Shown here: piece by piece, positions 1-7,626 of the stretch | How the letters are laid out: each line of letters begins with the position of its first letter | Position numbering within the stretch: the first letter of the stretch is position 1 | Source of the DNA: Ignavibacteriota bacterium | Lineage (GTDB): Bacteria > Bacteroidota > Ignavibacteria > Ignavibacteriales > Melioribacteraceae | Reading direction: 5' to 3' | Assembly: GCA_016708125.1 (NCBI GenBank) | Contig: JADJGF010000001.1 | Coordinates: forward strand, 2,068,001-2,132,000 | DNA: 64,000 nucleotides | Made by a program: the position numbers and the translations under genes | Notes under the pieces: model-generated | Databases searched by the model: none | Seen by the model: only the letters and a program-made list of their open reading frames with translations | What the model was told of the DNA's origin: nothing

Positions 1-1
1 A

Positions 2-1180
2 AATATTGTAGCATTGTGTGACGTTGATTTTAATTATGCAGCCAATACTTTTAAAAGATATCCAAATGCAAATATTTATAAAGATTATAGGGTAATGCTT
101 GAAAAGGAAAAGAATATTGATGCAGTTCTTATTGCAACTCCTGATCATACTCATGCAGTAATTACATTGGCTGCGATGCAAGAAGGGAAACATGTTTTTT
201 GCCAGAAACCATTAACACACAATATTTACGAAGCAAGAAAAATAATGGAAGCTGCAAAGTACTACGGTGTTCAAACCCAAATGGGAAATCAAGGACACTC
301 ATCTGATCATATTAGAATTTTAAAGGAATGGATTGAAGATAGTGCTATTGGAAATATTTCGGAAGTTCATGCATGGACAGATAGACCCGTTGGCGGAGAT
401 CCTTGGTCAACATTTTTAATAAAATCAATACCAACTGAAAAAGTTGCAATCCCGGAAGGATTAGATTGGGATTTATGGCTTGGACCAGCCAAATATAGAG
501 AATATCATCCGGATTACCATCCGACAAAATGGAGATCATGGATTGATTTTGGAACCGGATCATTGGGAGACATGGGCTGTCACATTATAGACCCGGCATT
601 TTGGGCTTTAGATTTAGGTTCTCCAACTTCAATTGAAGCTACATCAACTCATTGGGAGCCAGAAATTGAATCTCAAACATTTCCAAGGGCATCAATCGTT
701 CGTTACTCATTTCCTAAAAATGAAAAACGTAATGAAATAAAACTTACTTGGTACGATGGTAGATTAATGCCCCCAATTCCGGAAGAATTAGAATTGGGAA
801 GAAATTTACCATCAAGTGGCGCATTAATAATTGGTGATAAGGGTGTAATAATGCATGGTAGTCATGGGGCAGAAAATGTTAGAATAATTCCGGAAAATAA
901 AATGAAGGAATATAAACTTCCGCCTAAAACAATCCCAAGAATTAAAGGATCACATGAAGATGATTGGATACGAGCATGCAAAGAAGGAAAAAATGGAGTT
1001 CCGGCAAGTTCAAATTTTGAATATGGAGGAGCATTAACGGAGATGGTTTTACTTGGAATGATTGCAATACAAGTAAAGGATAAAAATCTGAAATGGAATG
1101 GTAAAGAAATGAAATTTGAAAATAATGAATATGCAAATGACTTAATAAATCCTAAATATAGAGAAGGATGGAGTTTGTAA
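2..1180 (+). CDS. Gfo/Idh/MocA family oxidoreductase, 5' end outside window
   Basis: This is an NAD(P)-dependent sugar or inositol oxidoreductase of the Gfo/Idh/MocA family. The reading frame is open to the first base of the window and already reads NIVALCDVDF, the end of a Rossmann beta-alpha-beta unit, so the dinucleotide-binding GxGxxG loop and any signal peptide lie upstream. Visible motifs are the ATPDHTHA stretch, the CQKPLTH lysine-proline motif that replaces the classical EKP, and GDMGCHIID near the substrate pocket. The C-terminal alpha/beta domain appears complete. The QKP variant is typical of the large Bacteroidota/Planctomycetota subgroup often found near glycoside hydrolases. 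The substrate cannot be deduced. The internal TTG at 14 is not a credible start. Confidence 0.9.
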   Translation, partial: NIVALCDVDFNYAANTFKRYPNANIYKDYRVMLEKEKNIDAVLIATPDHTHAVITLAAMQEGKHVFCQKPLTHNIYEARKIMEAAKYYGVQTQMGNQGHSSDHIRILKEWIEDSAIGNISEVHAWTDRPVGGDPWSTFLIKSIPTEKVAIPEGLDWDLWLGPAKYREYHPDYHPTKWRSWIDFGTGSLGDMGCHIIDPAFWALDLGSPTSIEATSTHWEPEIESQTFPRASIVRYSFPKNEKRNEIKLTWYDGRLMPPIPEELELGRNLPSSGALIIGDKGVIMHGSHGAENVRIIPENKMKEYKLPPKTIPRIKGSHEDDWIRACKEGKNGVPASSNFEYGGALTEMVLLGMIAIQVKDKNLKWNGKEMKFENNEYANDLINPKYREGWSL

Positions 1181-1325
1181 AAAAATATTTCTGAATACAA
1201 ATTTAAATTCAAAATAATTATTTAGTGACGAAATCTTTAAATAGATATAATGATAATTACGACTTAACTTTGTTTTTCTTCGTCTTGTAAGCCAATTTAA
1301 AATTAAAAATCTTGTGTGGTAAAAA

Positions 1326-2036
1326 ATGAAAGTATTGATTTTTGGAGCCAGTGGAGCGACTGGAAAATTGGTTACAAAAGAACTTGTTGAAAGAGATATT
1401 AATACTAAAGTTGTGATACGAGAAACTGCAACAATTTCGCATAATTTACTTGATAACAATAAAGTTGAGATAATAAGAGGACAAGTAAGCAAATTTACAT
1501 TGGAACAAATAAAGGAACTTGTAAAAGATTGTGATGCAGTAGTATGTTGTCTTGGTCATAATATTAACTTTAAGGGAATATTTGGTCCTCCATATAATTT
1601 AGTTTCTCAAACTGTTAAGAAAATAACTAAAGCAATTCTTCCATATAGTAATACTAAATTTATTCTAATGAGTACAACAGCATATACGAATAAAAAAATC
1701 GGTGAAAAAAACATACTAGGTGAAAAAATAATTTTTTCATTTCTGAAACTTTTTTTACCACCGCACAGAGATAATATGGATGCATGTGATTATTTATTAT
1801 ATAAATTAGGAGCAGAGAATAATATTGATTGGATTGCTGTTAGACCGGATTCACTTATTGATGAAACAAGTAAAAGTGCTTATGAAGTTTTTGAACTTAA
1901 AAAGAGAAGTCCAATTTTTAACCCTGGTAAAACCAGCAGAATAAATGTAAGTCAATTTATAGCAGATTTAATTATGGATAAACAATTATGGTCTTTGTGG
2001 AATCATAACACTCCGGTAATATATAATCAAGAATAG
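1326..2036 (+). CDS. NAD(P)-binding atypical SDR (NmrA-like) protein
   Basis: This 236-residue protein opens with a Rossmann nucleotide-binding loop, GASGATG at residues 7-13, typical of atypical short-chain dehydrogenases and NmrA-like proteins. It continues with VVCCLGHN after the fourth strand and MSTTAY at the usual catalytic serine/tyrosine position. The canonical YxxxK is not clear: the tyrosine is followed by TNKK. It is probably a cytosolic NAD(P)-binding reductase or redox sensor. The start is an ATG after an A-rich leader with no strong Shine-Dalgarno. It stands alone, 145 bp after the oxidoreductase. The substrate is unknown. Confidence 0.8.
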   Translation: MKVLIFGASGATGKLVTKELVERDINTKVVIRETATISHNLLDNNKVEIIRGQVSKFTLEQIKELVKDCDAVVCCLGHNINFKGIFGPPYNLVSQTVKKITKAILPYSNTKFILMSTTAYTNKKIGEKNILGEKIIFSFLKLFLPPHRDNMDACDYLLYKLGAENNIDWIAVRPDSLIDETSKSAYEVFELKKRSPIFNPGKTSRINVSQFIADLIMDKQLWSLWNHNTPVIYNQE

Positions 2037-2283
2037 AAATCTTGATATATTCTCACTGTGAAATTAGCTTAACCGGATTTCACTCTTGATATTTCCCATG
2101 TAAATCAAGTTTTTTTAATTAAAAAAGTTTGTTTTAACTTTTCAGAATTTAATAGCTTCAATAAAAAAGAATACTTGTATCAATTAGAATATTTACTAAG
2201 TAATTTAGTTTGTATATTAAATATTAAAATAATTTATAAATTAACGATTATAGGTTAATAGTCAAAAAAAAATAGGTGGAGAA

Positions 2284-2514
2284 ATGCAACAATGTGATTG
2301 TATAAATGGGTGTCCTTTTTTTAATGATAAAATGTCAATCGAAAGCGGTATTGGAAAAATATTTAAGAGAGATTATTGTTTAGGAAATTTTATGGAGTGT
2401 GCAAGACATAAAGTAAAAGTAGCTTTGGGAAAAGAATATGTACCCAATAATCTTTATCCAAATATGATTGATAAAGCAAAAAAAATATTGTTAGAAGCTA
2501 AAGTATCAATTTAA
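2284..2514 (+). CDS. Small Cys-rich conserved protein (CPFFN...YCLGNFxxCAR motif)
   Basis: This 76-residue protein is preceded by a good Shine-Dalgarno (AGGTGGAG). It has five cysteines, C4, C6, C10, C32 and C39, within the pattern CxCxxxCPFFN...YCLGNFMECAR, then a VP-x5-PN tail. A similar cysteine pattern occurs, as far as I recall, in short stand-alone proteins and at the C-termini of some bacterial sensory proteins, where a metal or Fe-S site is plausible but unproven. There is no signal peptide or membrane segment. It lies just upstream of the nitrous oxide cluster on the same strand but is separated from it by 430 bp. The function is not known to me. Confidence 0.75.
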   Translation: MQQCDCINGCPFFNDKMSIESGIGKIFKRDYCLGNFMECARHKVKVALGKEYVPNNLYPNMIDKAKKILLEAKVSI

Positions 2515-2944
2515 TAGGTTTTGGCAATATTATTGGGCATACATTTCCCATAGATATAATATTTTATTTCAAAAGAAATTTCTTCGAATATTTTTATTGG
2601 AAAACAATTTCCAATCTTGCGGATTAACGCTATCTAAGTGATGGAATTTATTCGCTTCTAAATTTAGTTACGATTTACAGCCGATCTAAAAACTCATACC
2701 TCTATACAGCTTTTCAGCAATGGTTTGTTAAGCTTAGCTGAGTATTAAAAACTTAATAATATATTCAATCAAAATTCTTTATTCGAAATAAGAAAGACAA
2801 AATTGATTAAATGGTTACTAGATAATAAATCTTAAAATTTAATTTAAGGATATTAATAAAATTAGATACAAAAATATTCTTTCATAGATTTTTATCAATT
2901 TTATAGGTAATAATTAAGCGTTAAAATTTCGGAGATAATATAAA
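2515..2944. other. 430-bp non-coding stretch upstream of the nos region
   Basis: I see no convincing gene here. It holds the possible terminator at 2526-2570 and a perfect 8-bp inverted repeat, ATTGGAAA (2596-2603) and TTTCCAAT (2608-2615), spaced by 4 nt. The repeat has the size and symmetry of an operator for a dimeric regulator. It lies about 330 bp upstream of the 4-TM gene, so its target is uncertain. Confidence 0.4.
2526..2570 (+). terminator. Possible terminator hairpin after the Cys-rich gene
   Basis: The arms AATATTAT plus TGGG (2526-2537) pair with CCCA (2547-2550) and ATAATATT (2556-2563), with a 5-nt bulge, followed by a T-rich TTTTATTTC. The position 12 bp after the stop codon fits a terminator, but the stem is bulged and AT-rich. 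Confidence 0.3.
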
Positions 2945-3400
2945 ATGTTTTCAACAGTAAGATATTTTATAAAAACTAGCATTGTTTTTTTAATAATTGG
3001 AATTTTATCCGGATTGTATATTTCTATTTCAAAAGATTTCTTTCATATTCCAATTGGAACTTCATTTATATCTGCACATGTACATATTATTCTTGTTGGC
3101 TCAGTAATGATGATGATTATGGGTGTGGCTTTATGGTTTTTCCCACGGGCTGAAAAGGAAGATAAAAAGTATAATCCGAATTTAATTTTGTGGACATATT
3201 TATTAATTACAATTTCTACGGCATTAAGATTTATTTTCCAAATTATTGCTAACTTTTTTTACGTTGATTGGATAAATATTATGGTTACAATATTTTCGTT
3301 TTTCCAAATTATTGCAATTTTGCTTTTCTTCTATTCAATGTGGGGAAGAATCAGACCAGTTGGGAGCCAATATCGTGAAGCAAAAGGTGAAAAATTCTAA
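2945..3400 (+). CDS. Four-TM protein resembling part of heme-copper oxidase subunit I
   Basis: This 151-residue integral membrane protein has about four transmembrane helices, near residues 8-28, 41-66, 82-105 and 112-133. The second helix carries H45 and H47 in HVHIILVGSVMMMIMG. This resembles the histidine-bearing helix of cbb3/NorB-type heme-copper oxidase subunit I, which is followed there by a WFFPR-like exit as here. Small proteins of this type often sit in denitrification and cytochrome clusters, where a heme-binding or assembly role is suspected but not shown. It is too short to be an oxidase. It is co-oriented with the Rrf2 and nos genes 190 bp downstream. ATG start preceded by GGAGATAAT. 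Confidence 0.75.
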   Translation: MFSTVRYFIKTSIVFLIIGILSGLYISISKDFFHIPIGTSFISAHVHIILVGSVMMMIMGVALWFFPRAEKEDKKYNPNLILWTYLLITISTALRFIFQIIANFFYVDWINIMVTIFSFFQIIAILLFFYSMWGRIRPVGSQYREAKGEKF

Positions 3401-3523
3401 GTAAACTATTTTTCTTAAATTTTATACAATGAACATTTGAGAAATAAACCCGCATAAATCTTATCAACATTTTGCAGATAATCAAAAAACAATTAATATC
3501 TTGAAAAAGAAAAAATTTTATGA

Positions 3524-3552
3524 TTGACAAATAAATATTAATTTCTTACTTT
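3524..3552 (+). promoter_or_regulatory. Candidate promoter for the rrf2-nos transcript
   Basis: TTGACA (3524-3529) is followed after 17 nt by TACTTT (3547-3552), 38 bp before the Rrf2 start. It also fits the Bacteroidota-style pattern of TTG, about 20 nt, then TAnnTTT. No experimental support; the AT-rich background raises the chance of coincidence. Confidence 0.4.
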
Positions 3553-3589
3553 AAATCAGAATAAAAAATCCGAATAATAAATAGCTAAT

Positions 3590-3991
3590 ATGATTTTTAA
3601 TAAAAGTACAGAATACAGTGTTAGAATATTGTTATTCATGTGTGAGGCTGGAGATTACAAATATTTTAGTGCTACAGAAATAGCCAATGTAGTAAATATT
3701 CCCAAAGAATATCTTTCGAAAATATTACAAAAATTAACTCACAAAGGAATTGTTTTTTCAAAAAGAGGGAAAGGCGGCGGGTTTAAATTACTTAAAACGA
3801 AAAATGAAATTGAATTAAAAGAACTTATAAATCTTTTTGATAACGAAAAATTTTACTCTAAATGCCTAATTGGTTTATCTGATGATTGTAATGAATGTAA
3901 ATGTTCTTTTCATAACCAATGGGTAAACCTAAAAACTGTATTGATTTCTTCAAATTTAGAAAATATTAAAACGACACTTTTTTTACAATAA
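3590..3991 (+). CDS. Rrf2-family regulator with Fe-S-type cysteine cluster, probably NO/redox-sensing
   Basis: This 133-residue Rrf2 winged-helix protein begins IFNKSTEYSVRILLFM, as in IscR/NsrR. It has a recognition helix around IPKEYLSKILQKL and the RGKGGGFKL wing. The C-terminal cluster contains C92, C100, C103 and C105, comparable to the three cysteines that hold the [4Fe-4S] or [2Fe-2S] cluster in NsrR and IscR. It is the first gene of a co-directional run into cytochrome c and nosZ (39 bp gap). I infer a local NO or redox-responsive regulator of nitrous oxide respiration. Operator sequences were not identified with confidence. Confidence 0.9.
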   Translation: MIFNKSTEYSVRILLFMCEAGDYKYFSATEIANVVNIPKEYLSKILQKLTHKGIVFSKRGKGGGFKLLKTKNEIELKELINLFDNEKFYSKCLIGLSDDCNECKCSFHNQWVNLKTVLISSNLENIKTTLFLQ

Positions 3992-4030
3992 AATAAGACA
4001 ATATATACTAATAATTAATAGGAACAATAA

Positions 4031-4510
4031 ATGAAAAATAAAATATTTGTAATAATACTCATTTCAACAATTTTAATTAATTGCGGAGAAAATAAAGATT
4101 CCAATAGTTCAACTGGAAGTAACAATTCAGCAAAAGAAAAACTTGCGCAAAAATTTGGACTAACTCTTTATGAATTAGAAAATGGTGTTGGACCAATAAA
4201 AGAAAAAATTACTTTAGGTGAAATAAGCAAATCATTGGCGGATGATGGAAAAAAATTATTTGAAGAAAAATGTATGCAGTGTCATAAAATGGATGAAAGA
4301 TATACTGGTCCGGCACTTCGTGGAGTAACTGAAAGAAGAACTCCGGAATATATTATGAATATGATTTTAAATCCGGAAGAAATGACTAAAAGACATCCGG
4401 AAGCTAAAAAGTTATTAGGAATTCACGCAAATCAGATGACATTTCAAAATGTTACACAAGATAATGCAAGAGCACTTCTCGAATATTTAAGAATGGAATC
4501 ATCACATTAA
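4031..4510 (+). CDS. Lipoprotein monoheme cytochrome c of the nos operon
   Basis: A 159-residue exported lipoprotein. A signal sequence ends in the lipobox ILINC with lipidated C18, then comes a Ser/Asn-rich linker. A class I cytochrome c domain follows with heme-binding CMQCH at residues 81-85 and a probable axial methionine M136 in NQMTF. It lies 13 bp upstream of nosZ and after the Rrf2 gene. The likely role is electron delivery to nitrous oxide reductase in the periplasm, as for the NosC-type cytochromes of clade II nos clusters. AGGAACAATAA precedes the ATG. Confidence 0.9.
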   Translation: MKNKIFVIILISTILINCGENKDSNSSTGSNNSAKEKLAQKFGLTLYELENGVGPIKEKITLGEISKSLADDGKKLFEEKCMQCHKMDERYTGPALRGVTERRTPEYIMNMILNPEEMTKRHPEAKKLLGIHANQMTFQNVTQDNARALLEYLRMESSH

Positions 4511-4523
4511 AAGGGAGAATTAT

Positions 4524-6464
4524 ATGTCAACGAAACAAAAAGCAAGATTTATAATTTCTATTTTTTTCATAGCGCTAATTTATAGCTGTTCTGGAAATAA
4601 TGGAAAACCGGGAACAAGTGATGCTGCCGAAAAAGTTTATGTTGCACCCGGAGAGTATGATGAATTTTATGCTTTCATGTCGGGTGGATTTAGCGGACAA
4701 ATAACTGTTTATGGATTACCATCGGGTAGATTGTTTAAAATCATTCCCATATTTGCTCAACATCCGGAGAATGGATATGGCTACACTCCGGAAACAAAAC
4801 CGATGTTGCAAACTTCATATGGAGAAATACCTTGGGATGATGCCCATCATCCAGAATTATCACAAACCGATGGAACACCGGACGGAAGATGGATATTTAT
4901 TAATGCTAATAATACTCCAAGGGTTGCAAGAGTAAATTTAAGCACTTTTGAAACTGAGGAAATAATAGAAATTCCAAATTCTGCAGGCAATCACGGTTCT
5001 CCATTCATTACAATGAATACGGAATACGTTGTTGCTTCAACAAGATTTAGCGTTCCGATTCCCCAAAAGGATGTTCCAATTTCTTCGTATAAAGAAAATT
5101 TTAAAGGAACAATTTCATTCATAAAAGTTAATCCGGAAAACGGAAGAATGAATATCGAATTTCAAATTTTAGTACCGGGTTTCAACTATGATTTGGCACA
5201 TGCGGGAAAAGGTCCTTCTCATGGTTGGGCATTTTTTACTTCATATAATAGTGAACAAGCAAATACTTTATTGGAGATCAATGCATCCCAAAATGATAAA
5301 GATTTTATAGCAGCAATAAATTGGAAAAAAGCGGAAGAATATATTAAAGAAGGAAAGGGTAAAAAATATAATTCGGAATATTACCACAATATTTATAATG
5401 ATGAAACTCATACCGCTACTTCAAATGTTGAAAAAGAAATACTCGTATTAGATCCAAAAGATTGTCCGGGTTTAATATATTATTTACCAACTCCAAAATC
5501 TCCGCATGGTGTAGACGTTGATCCTTCTGGTGAATATATTGTTGCCGGTGGAAAACTTGCAACAGTTATCCCGGTTCATTCATTTTCCAAAATGATTAAA
5601 GCCATAGAAAACAAAGAATTCATTTCGGAAATATTTGGAATTCCGGTTTTGAAATATGAATCTGTAATTGCTGGTGAAGTTGAAGATCCTGGTTTGGGAC
5701 CTTTACATACAGAGTTTGATGGAAATGGATATGCTTACACTTCTGCATTTATTTCATCCGAAATAGTAAAATGGAAATTGGGCACTTGGGAGGTTGTTGA
5801 TAGAATTCCAACATATTATTCAATCGGTCACTTAATGATTCCGGGAGGAGACAGCAAAACACCTTTCGGTAAATATGTTGTTGCATTAAATAAAATTACA
5901 AAAGATAGATATTTACCAACCGGACCTGAACTTTGTCAATCAGCGCAATTGATTGATATCTCAGGAGATAAAATGAAATTGCTTTTAGATTTCCCAACAA
6001 TCGGCGAACCTCATTATGCACAAGGAATTCCAGCTGAAATTCTTATGAAGGGACAAAAGAAAATTTATGAATTGGGAAAAAACAATCATAAATATGGATT
6101 AAGATCAGAGAAAGATGCAAAAGTTGAAAAAAATGGAAATGATGTTCATATTTATATGTCAACAACAAGAACTCACTTTAAGCCTGATAATATTGAAGGA
6201 ATTAAAATTGGAGACAAAGTTTATTTTCACATAACCAATTTAGAACAAGATTGGGATATCCCGCATGGTTTTGCAGTGAAAGGAATGAATACTGCTGAAC
6301 TTTTAATAATGCCCGGACAAACAAGAACTGCAATTTGGGAACCGAAATCAGAAGGTGTTTATCCATTTTATTGCACAGACTTTTGTTCAGCATTACATCA
6401 AGAGATGCAAGGGTATGTTCGTGTCTCCGCAAAAAATAGCAGTAATGAATTAAAATATAATTAG
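4524..6464 (+). CDS. nosZ: Nitrous oxide reductase, Sec-dependent clade II, lipoprotein type
   Basis: The terminal reductase for N2O to N2. Instead of a Tat signal it has a short lipoprotein signal ending IYSC (C22), placing it in the Sec-dependent clade II group. The seven-bladed propeller carrying the CuZ site has the expected histidine motifs, for example DDAHHPELS, NHGSPF, LAHAGKGPSHG, KSPHGVDVDPSGEY and LGPLHTEFDG. The C-terminal cupredoxin domain contains the CuA ligands H581, C617, C621, H625 and M628 (CTDFCSALHQEM). At 646 residues its length is normal. It shares a transcript direction with its cytochrome and the downstream maturation genes. All key ligands appear present, so the enzyme should be functional if copper delivery works. 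Confidence 0.98.
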   Translation: MSTKQKARFIISIFFIALIYSCSGNNGKPGTSDAAEKVYVAPGEYDEFYAFMSGGFSGQITVYGLPSGRLFKIIPIFAQHPENGYGYTPETKPMLQTSYGEIPWDDAHHPELSQTDGTPDGRWIFINANNTPRVARVNLSTFETEEIIEIPNSAGNHGSPFITMNTEYVVASTRFSVPIPQKDVPISSYKENFKGTISFIKVNPENGRMNIEFQILVPGFNYDLAHAGKGPSHGWAFFTSYNSEQANTLLEINASQNDKDFIAAINWKKAEEYIKEGKGKKYNSEYYHNIYNDETHTATSNVEKEILVLDPKDCPGLIYYLPTPKSPHGVDVDPSGEYIVAGGKLATVIPVHSFSKMIKAIENKEFISEIFGIPVLKYESVIAGEVEDPGLGPLHTEFDGNGYAYTSAFISSEIVKWKLGTWEVVDRIPTYYSIGHLMIPGGDSKTPFGKYVVALNKITKDRYLPTGPELCQSAQLIDISGDKMKLLLDFPTIGEPHYAQGIPAEILMKGQKKIYELGKNNHKYGLRSEKDAKVEKNGNDVHIYMSTTRTHFKPDNIEGIKIGDKVYFHITNLEQDWDIPHGFAVKGMNTAELLIMPGQTRTAIWEPKSEGVYPFYCTDFCSALHQEMQGYVRVSAKNSSNELKYN

Positions 6465-6477
6465 GGATTTTGAAATA

Positions 6478-6547
6478 GGTTGTCTCAGAATGTAATAGTT
6501 AATTATGGTTGGAATAAGGCTCCGTTCAAAACAATTTTGAGACAACC
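6478..6547. repeat. MITE-like inverted-repeat segment inside the nos operon
   Basis: GGTTGTCTCA (6478-6487) is matched perfectly by TGAGACAACC (6538-6547). Extending inward, 13 of the first 14 positions still pair (one G/A difference). The 70-bp segment starts 13 bp after the nosZ stop and codes for nothing. GG(C/T)TGTCTCA ends resemble termini of insertion sequences common in Bacteroidota, so this looks like a miniature derivative. I cannot see a clean target-site duplication. It could alternatively act as an RNA stem that reduces read-through. Confidence 0.5.
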
Positions 6548-6590
6548 GTTATTATGATATAATATTCAGAGAACTATGAGGGAAAATATG

Positions 6591-7157
6591 ATGAATAAAA
6601 AGGAGAGACTTCAAACAATAATAGCGGCGCTTATTTTAATCGGTGTTTTTTTATTTCCAATTTGGAAAATTGATTTGCAAGCTCCACAATATCCGGAAGG
6701 GATTGGTTTAAGAATTTGGGTGAATCAAATTACCGGATTTAATGAATTTGATTTGAATAATATCAATAAACTTAATCATTACATCGGTATGAAAGAAATT
6801 GTTCCATCATCAATACCGGAATTAAAAATAATGCCATATATCGTTTTATTTCTTATAGCTTTTGGAATATTAGTATCGATTCTAAAAAATAAACGATTTC
6901 TAACAATTTGGCTGTCTCTTATTATAATTCTTATGATTGCCGGTTTATATGATTTTTACATTTGGGGATATGATTACGGTCATAATTTAAATCCAAATGC
7001 ACCAATTAAAGTACCGGGAATGTCATATCAGCCGCCGTTATTGGGTTCAAAGCAATTGCTAAATATGAAATCAATTTCATTACCGGATATTGGAAGTTAT
7101 TTTATTGGAATATCGTTTCTGCTTGGGAGTTATGTTTTGTTTAATAAAAAAAAATAA
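6591..7157 (+). CDS. nos-operon-associated integral membrane protein
   Basis: This membrane protein has one N-terminal helix, a periplasmic loop with QYPEGIGLRIWVN, a LNHYIGMKEI motif, two central helices and one C-terminal helix. Proteins with this QYP(E/D)G...LNHYxGM pattern regularly follow nosZ in Bacteroidota-type clade II clusters. Their position recalls the NosB membrane protein, though I cannot claim homology. I infer a role in NosZ maturation or electron transfer. In-frame ATGs occur at 6576, 6588 and 6591. The Shine-Dalgarno-like GAGGG at 6578-6582 makes 6588 or 6591 the likely start. It is 15 bp upstream of nosL. Confidence 0.8.
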   Translation: MNKKERLQTIIAALILIGVFLFPIWKIDLQAPQYPEGIGLRIWVNQITGFNEFDLNNINKLNHYIGMKEIVPSSIPELKIMPYIVLFLIAFGILVSILKNKRFLTIWLSLIIILMIAGLYDFYIWGYDYGHNLNPNAPIKVPGMSYQPPLLGSKQLLNMKSISLPDIGSYFIGISFLLGSYVLFNKKK

Positions 7158-7172
7158 AAAGGAAAAAACTTT

Positions 7173-7626
7173 ATGAAAAATATTTTATTTGGAATAATTC
7201 TTTTGGTCAGTACTAATTGTTCAAACGGACCGGAACCAATTAAATATGGTCATGATAGCTGTGATAAATGCAGAATGCAAATTATGGATCCAAAATACGG
7301 AACCGAATTAGTTACATCAAAAGGGAAAATTTATAAATTTGATTCAGTTGAATGTTTAGCATTTTATGCAAAAATATGAATGATGATGAAAATTCAACAT
7401 TGTGGGTTACAGACTTTTTAAATAAGAATGAATTAGTTGAAAAAATAAAGCTTACTTTTTGTTAAGTGCAAATTTAAGAAGTCCAATGGGATTGAATCTT
7501 ACTGCTTTTTCTTCTCAAACAGATTTAAATAAAATTAAGAATCAGTATCAAGGTAAAAAAATAAATTGGGATGAACTAATTGAGTATGTTAATCATGAAT
7601 GGCAGCACAAAACAATGCATCATTAG
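7173..7626 (+). pseudogene. nosL: nosL copper chaperone, interrupted by two single-base losses
   Basis: NosL is an outer periplasmic copper(I) lipoprotein that supports CuZ assembly. Frame 1 gives a lipobox VSTNC (C16), the copper motif C30-DK-C33-R-M35 and FDSVECLAFYA, then stops at 7377-7379. The next frame continues NDDENSTLWVTDFLNKNELVE and stops at 7463. The third frame resumes AYFLLSANLRSPMGLN and ends with a His-rich tail at 7626. Adding one A to each of the A-runs at 7370-7374 and 7440-7445 restores a single 151-residue protein of normal NosL length. Either the gene is mutated, the consensus has homopolymer errors, or slippage restores the frame. It overlaps the nosD start by 32 bp. 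Confidence 0.85.

Noticed and set aside
7370..7445. Programmed ribosomal frameshifting in nosL
   Set aside because: Two separate events would be needed, there is no clear slippery heptamer plus stimulator, and NosL is not known to use frameshifting. Base loss in A-runs is simpler.
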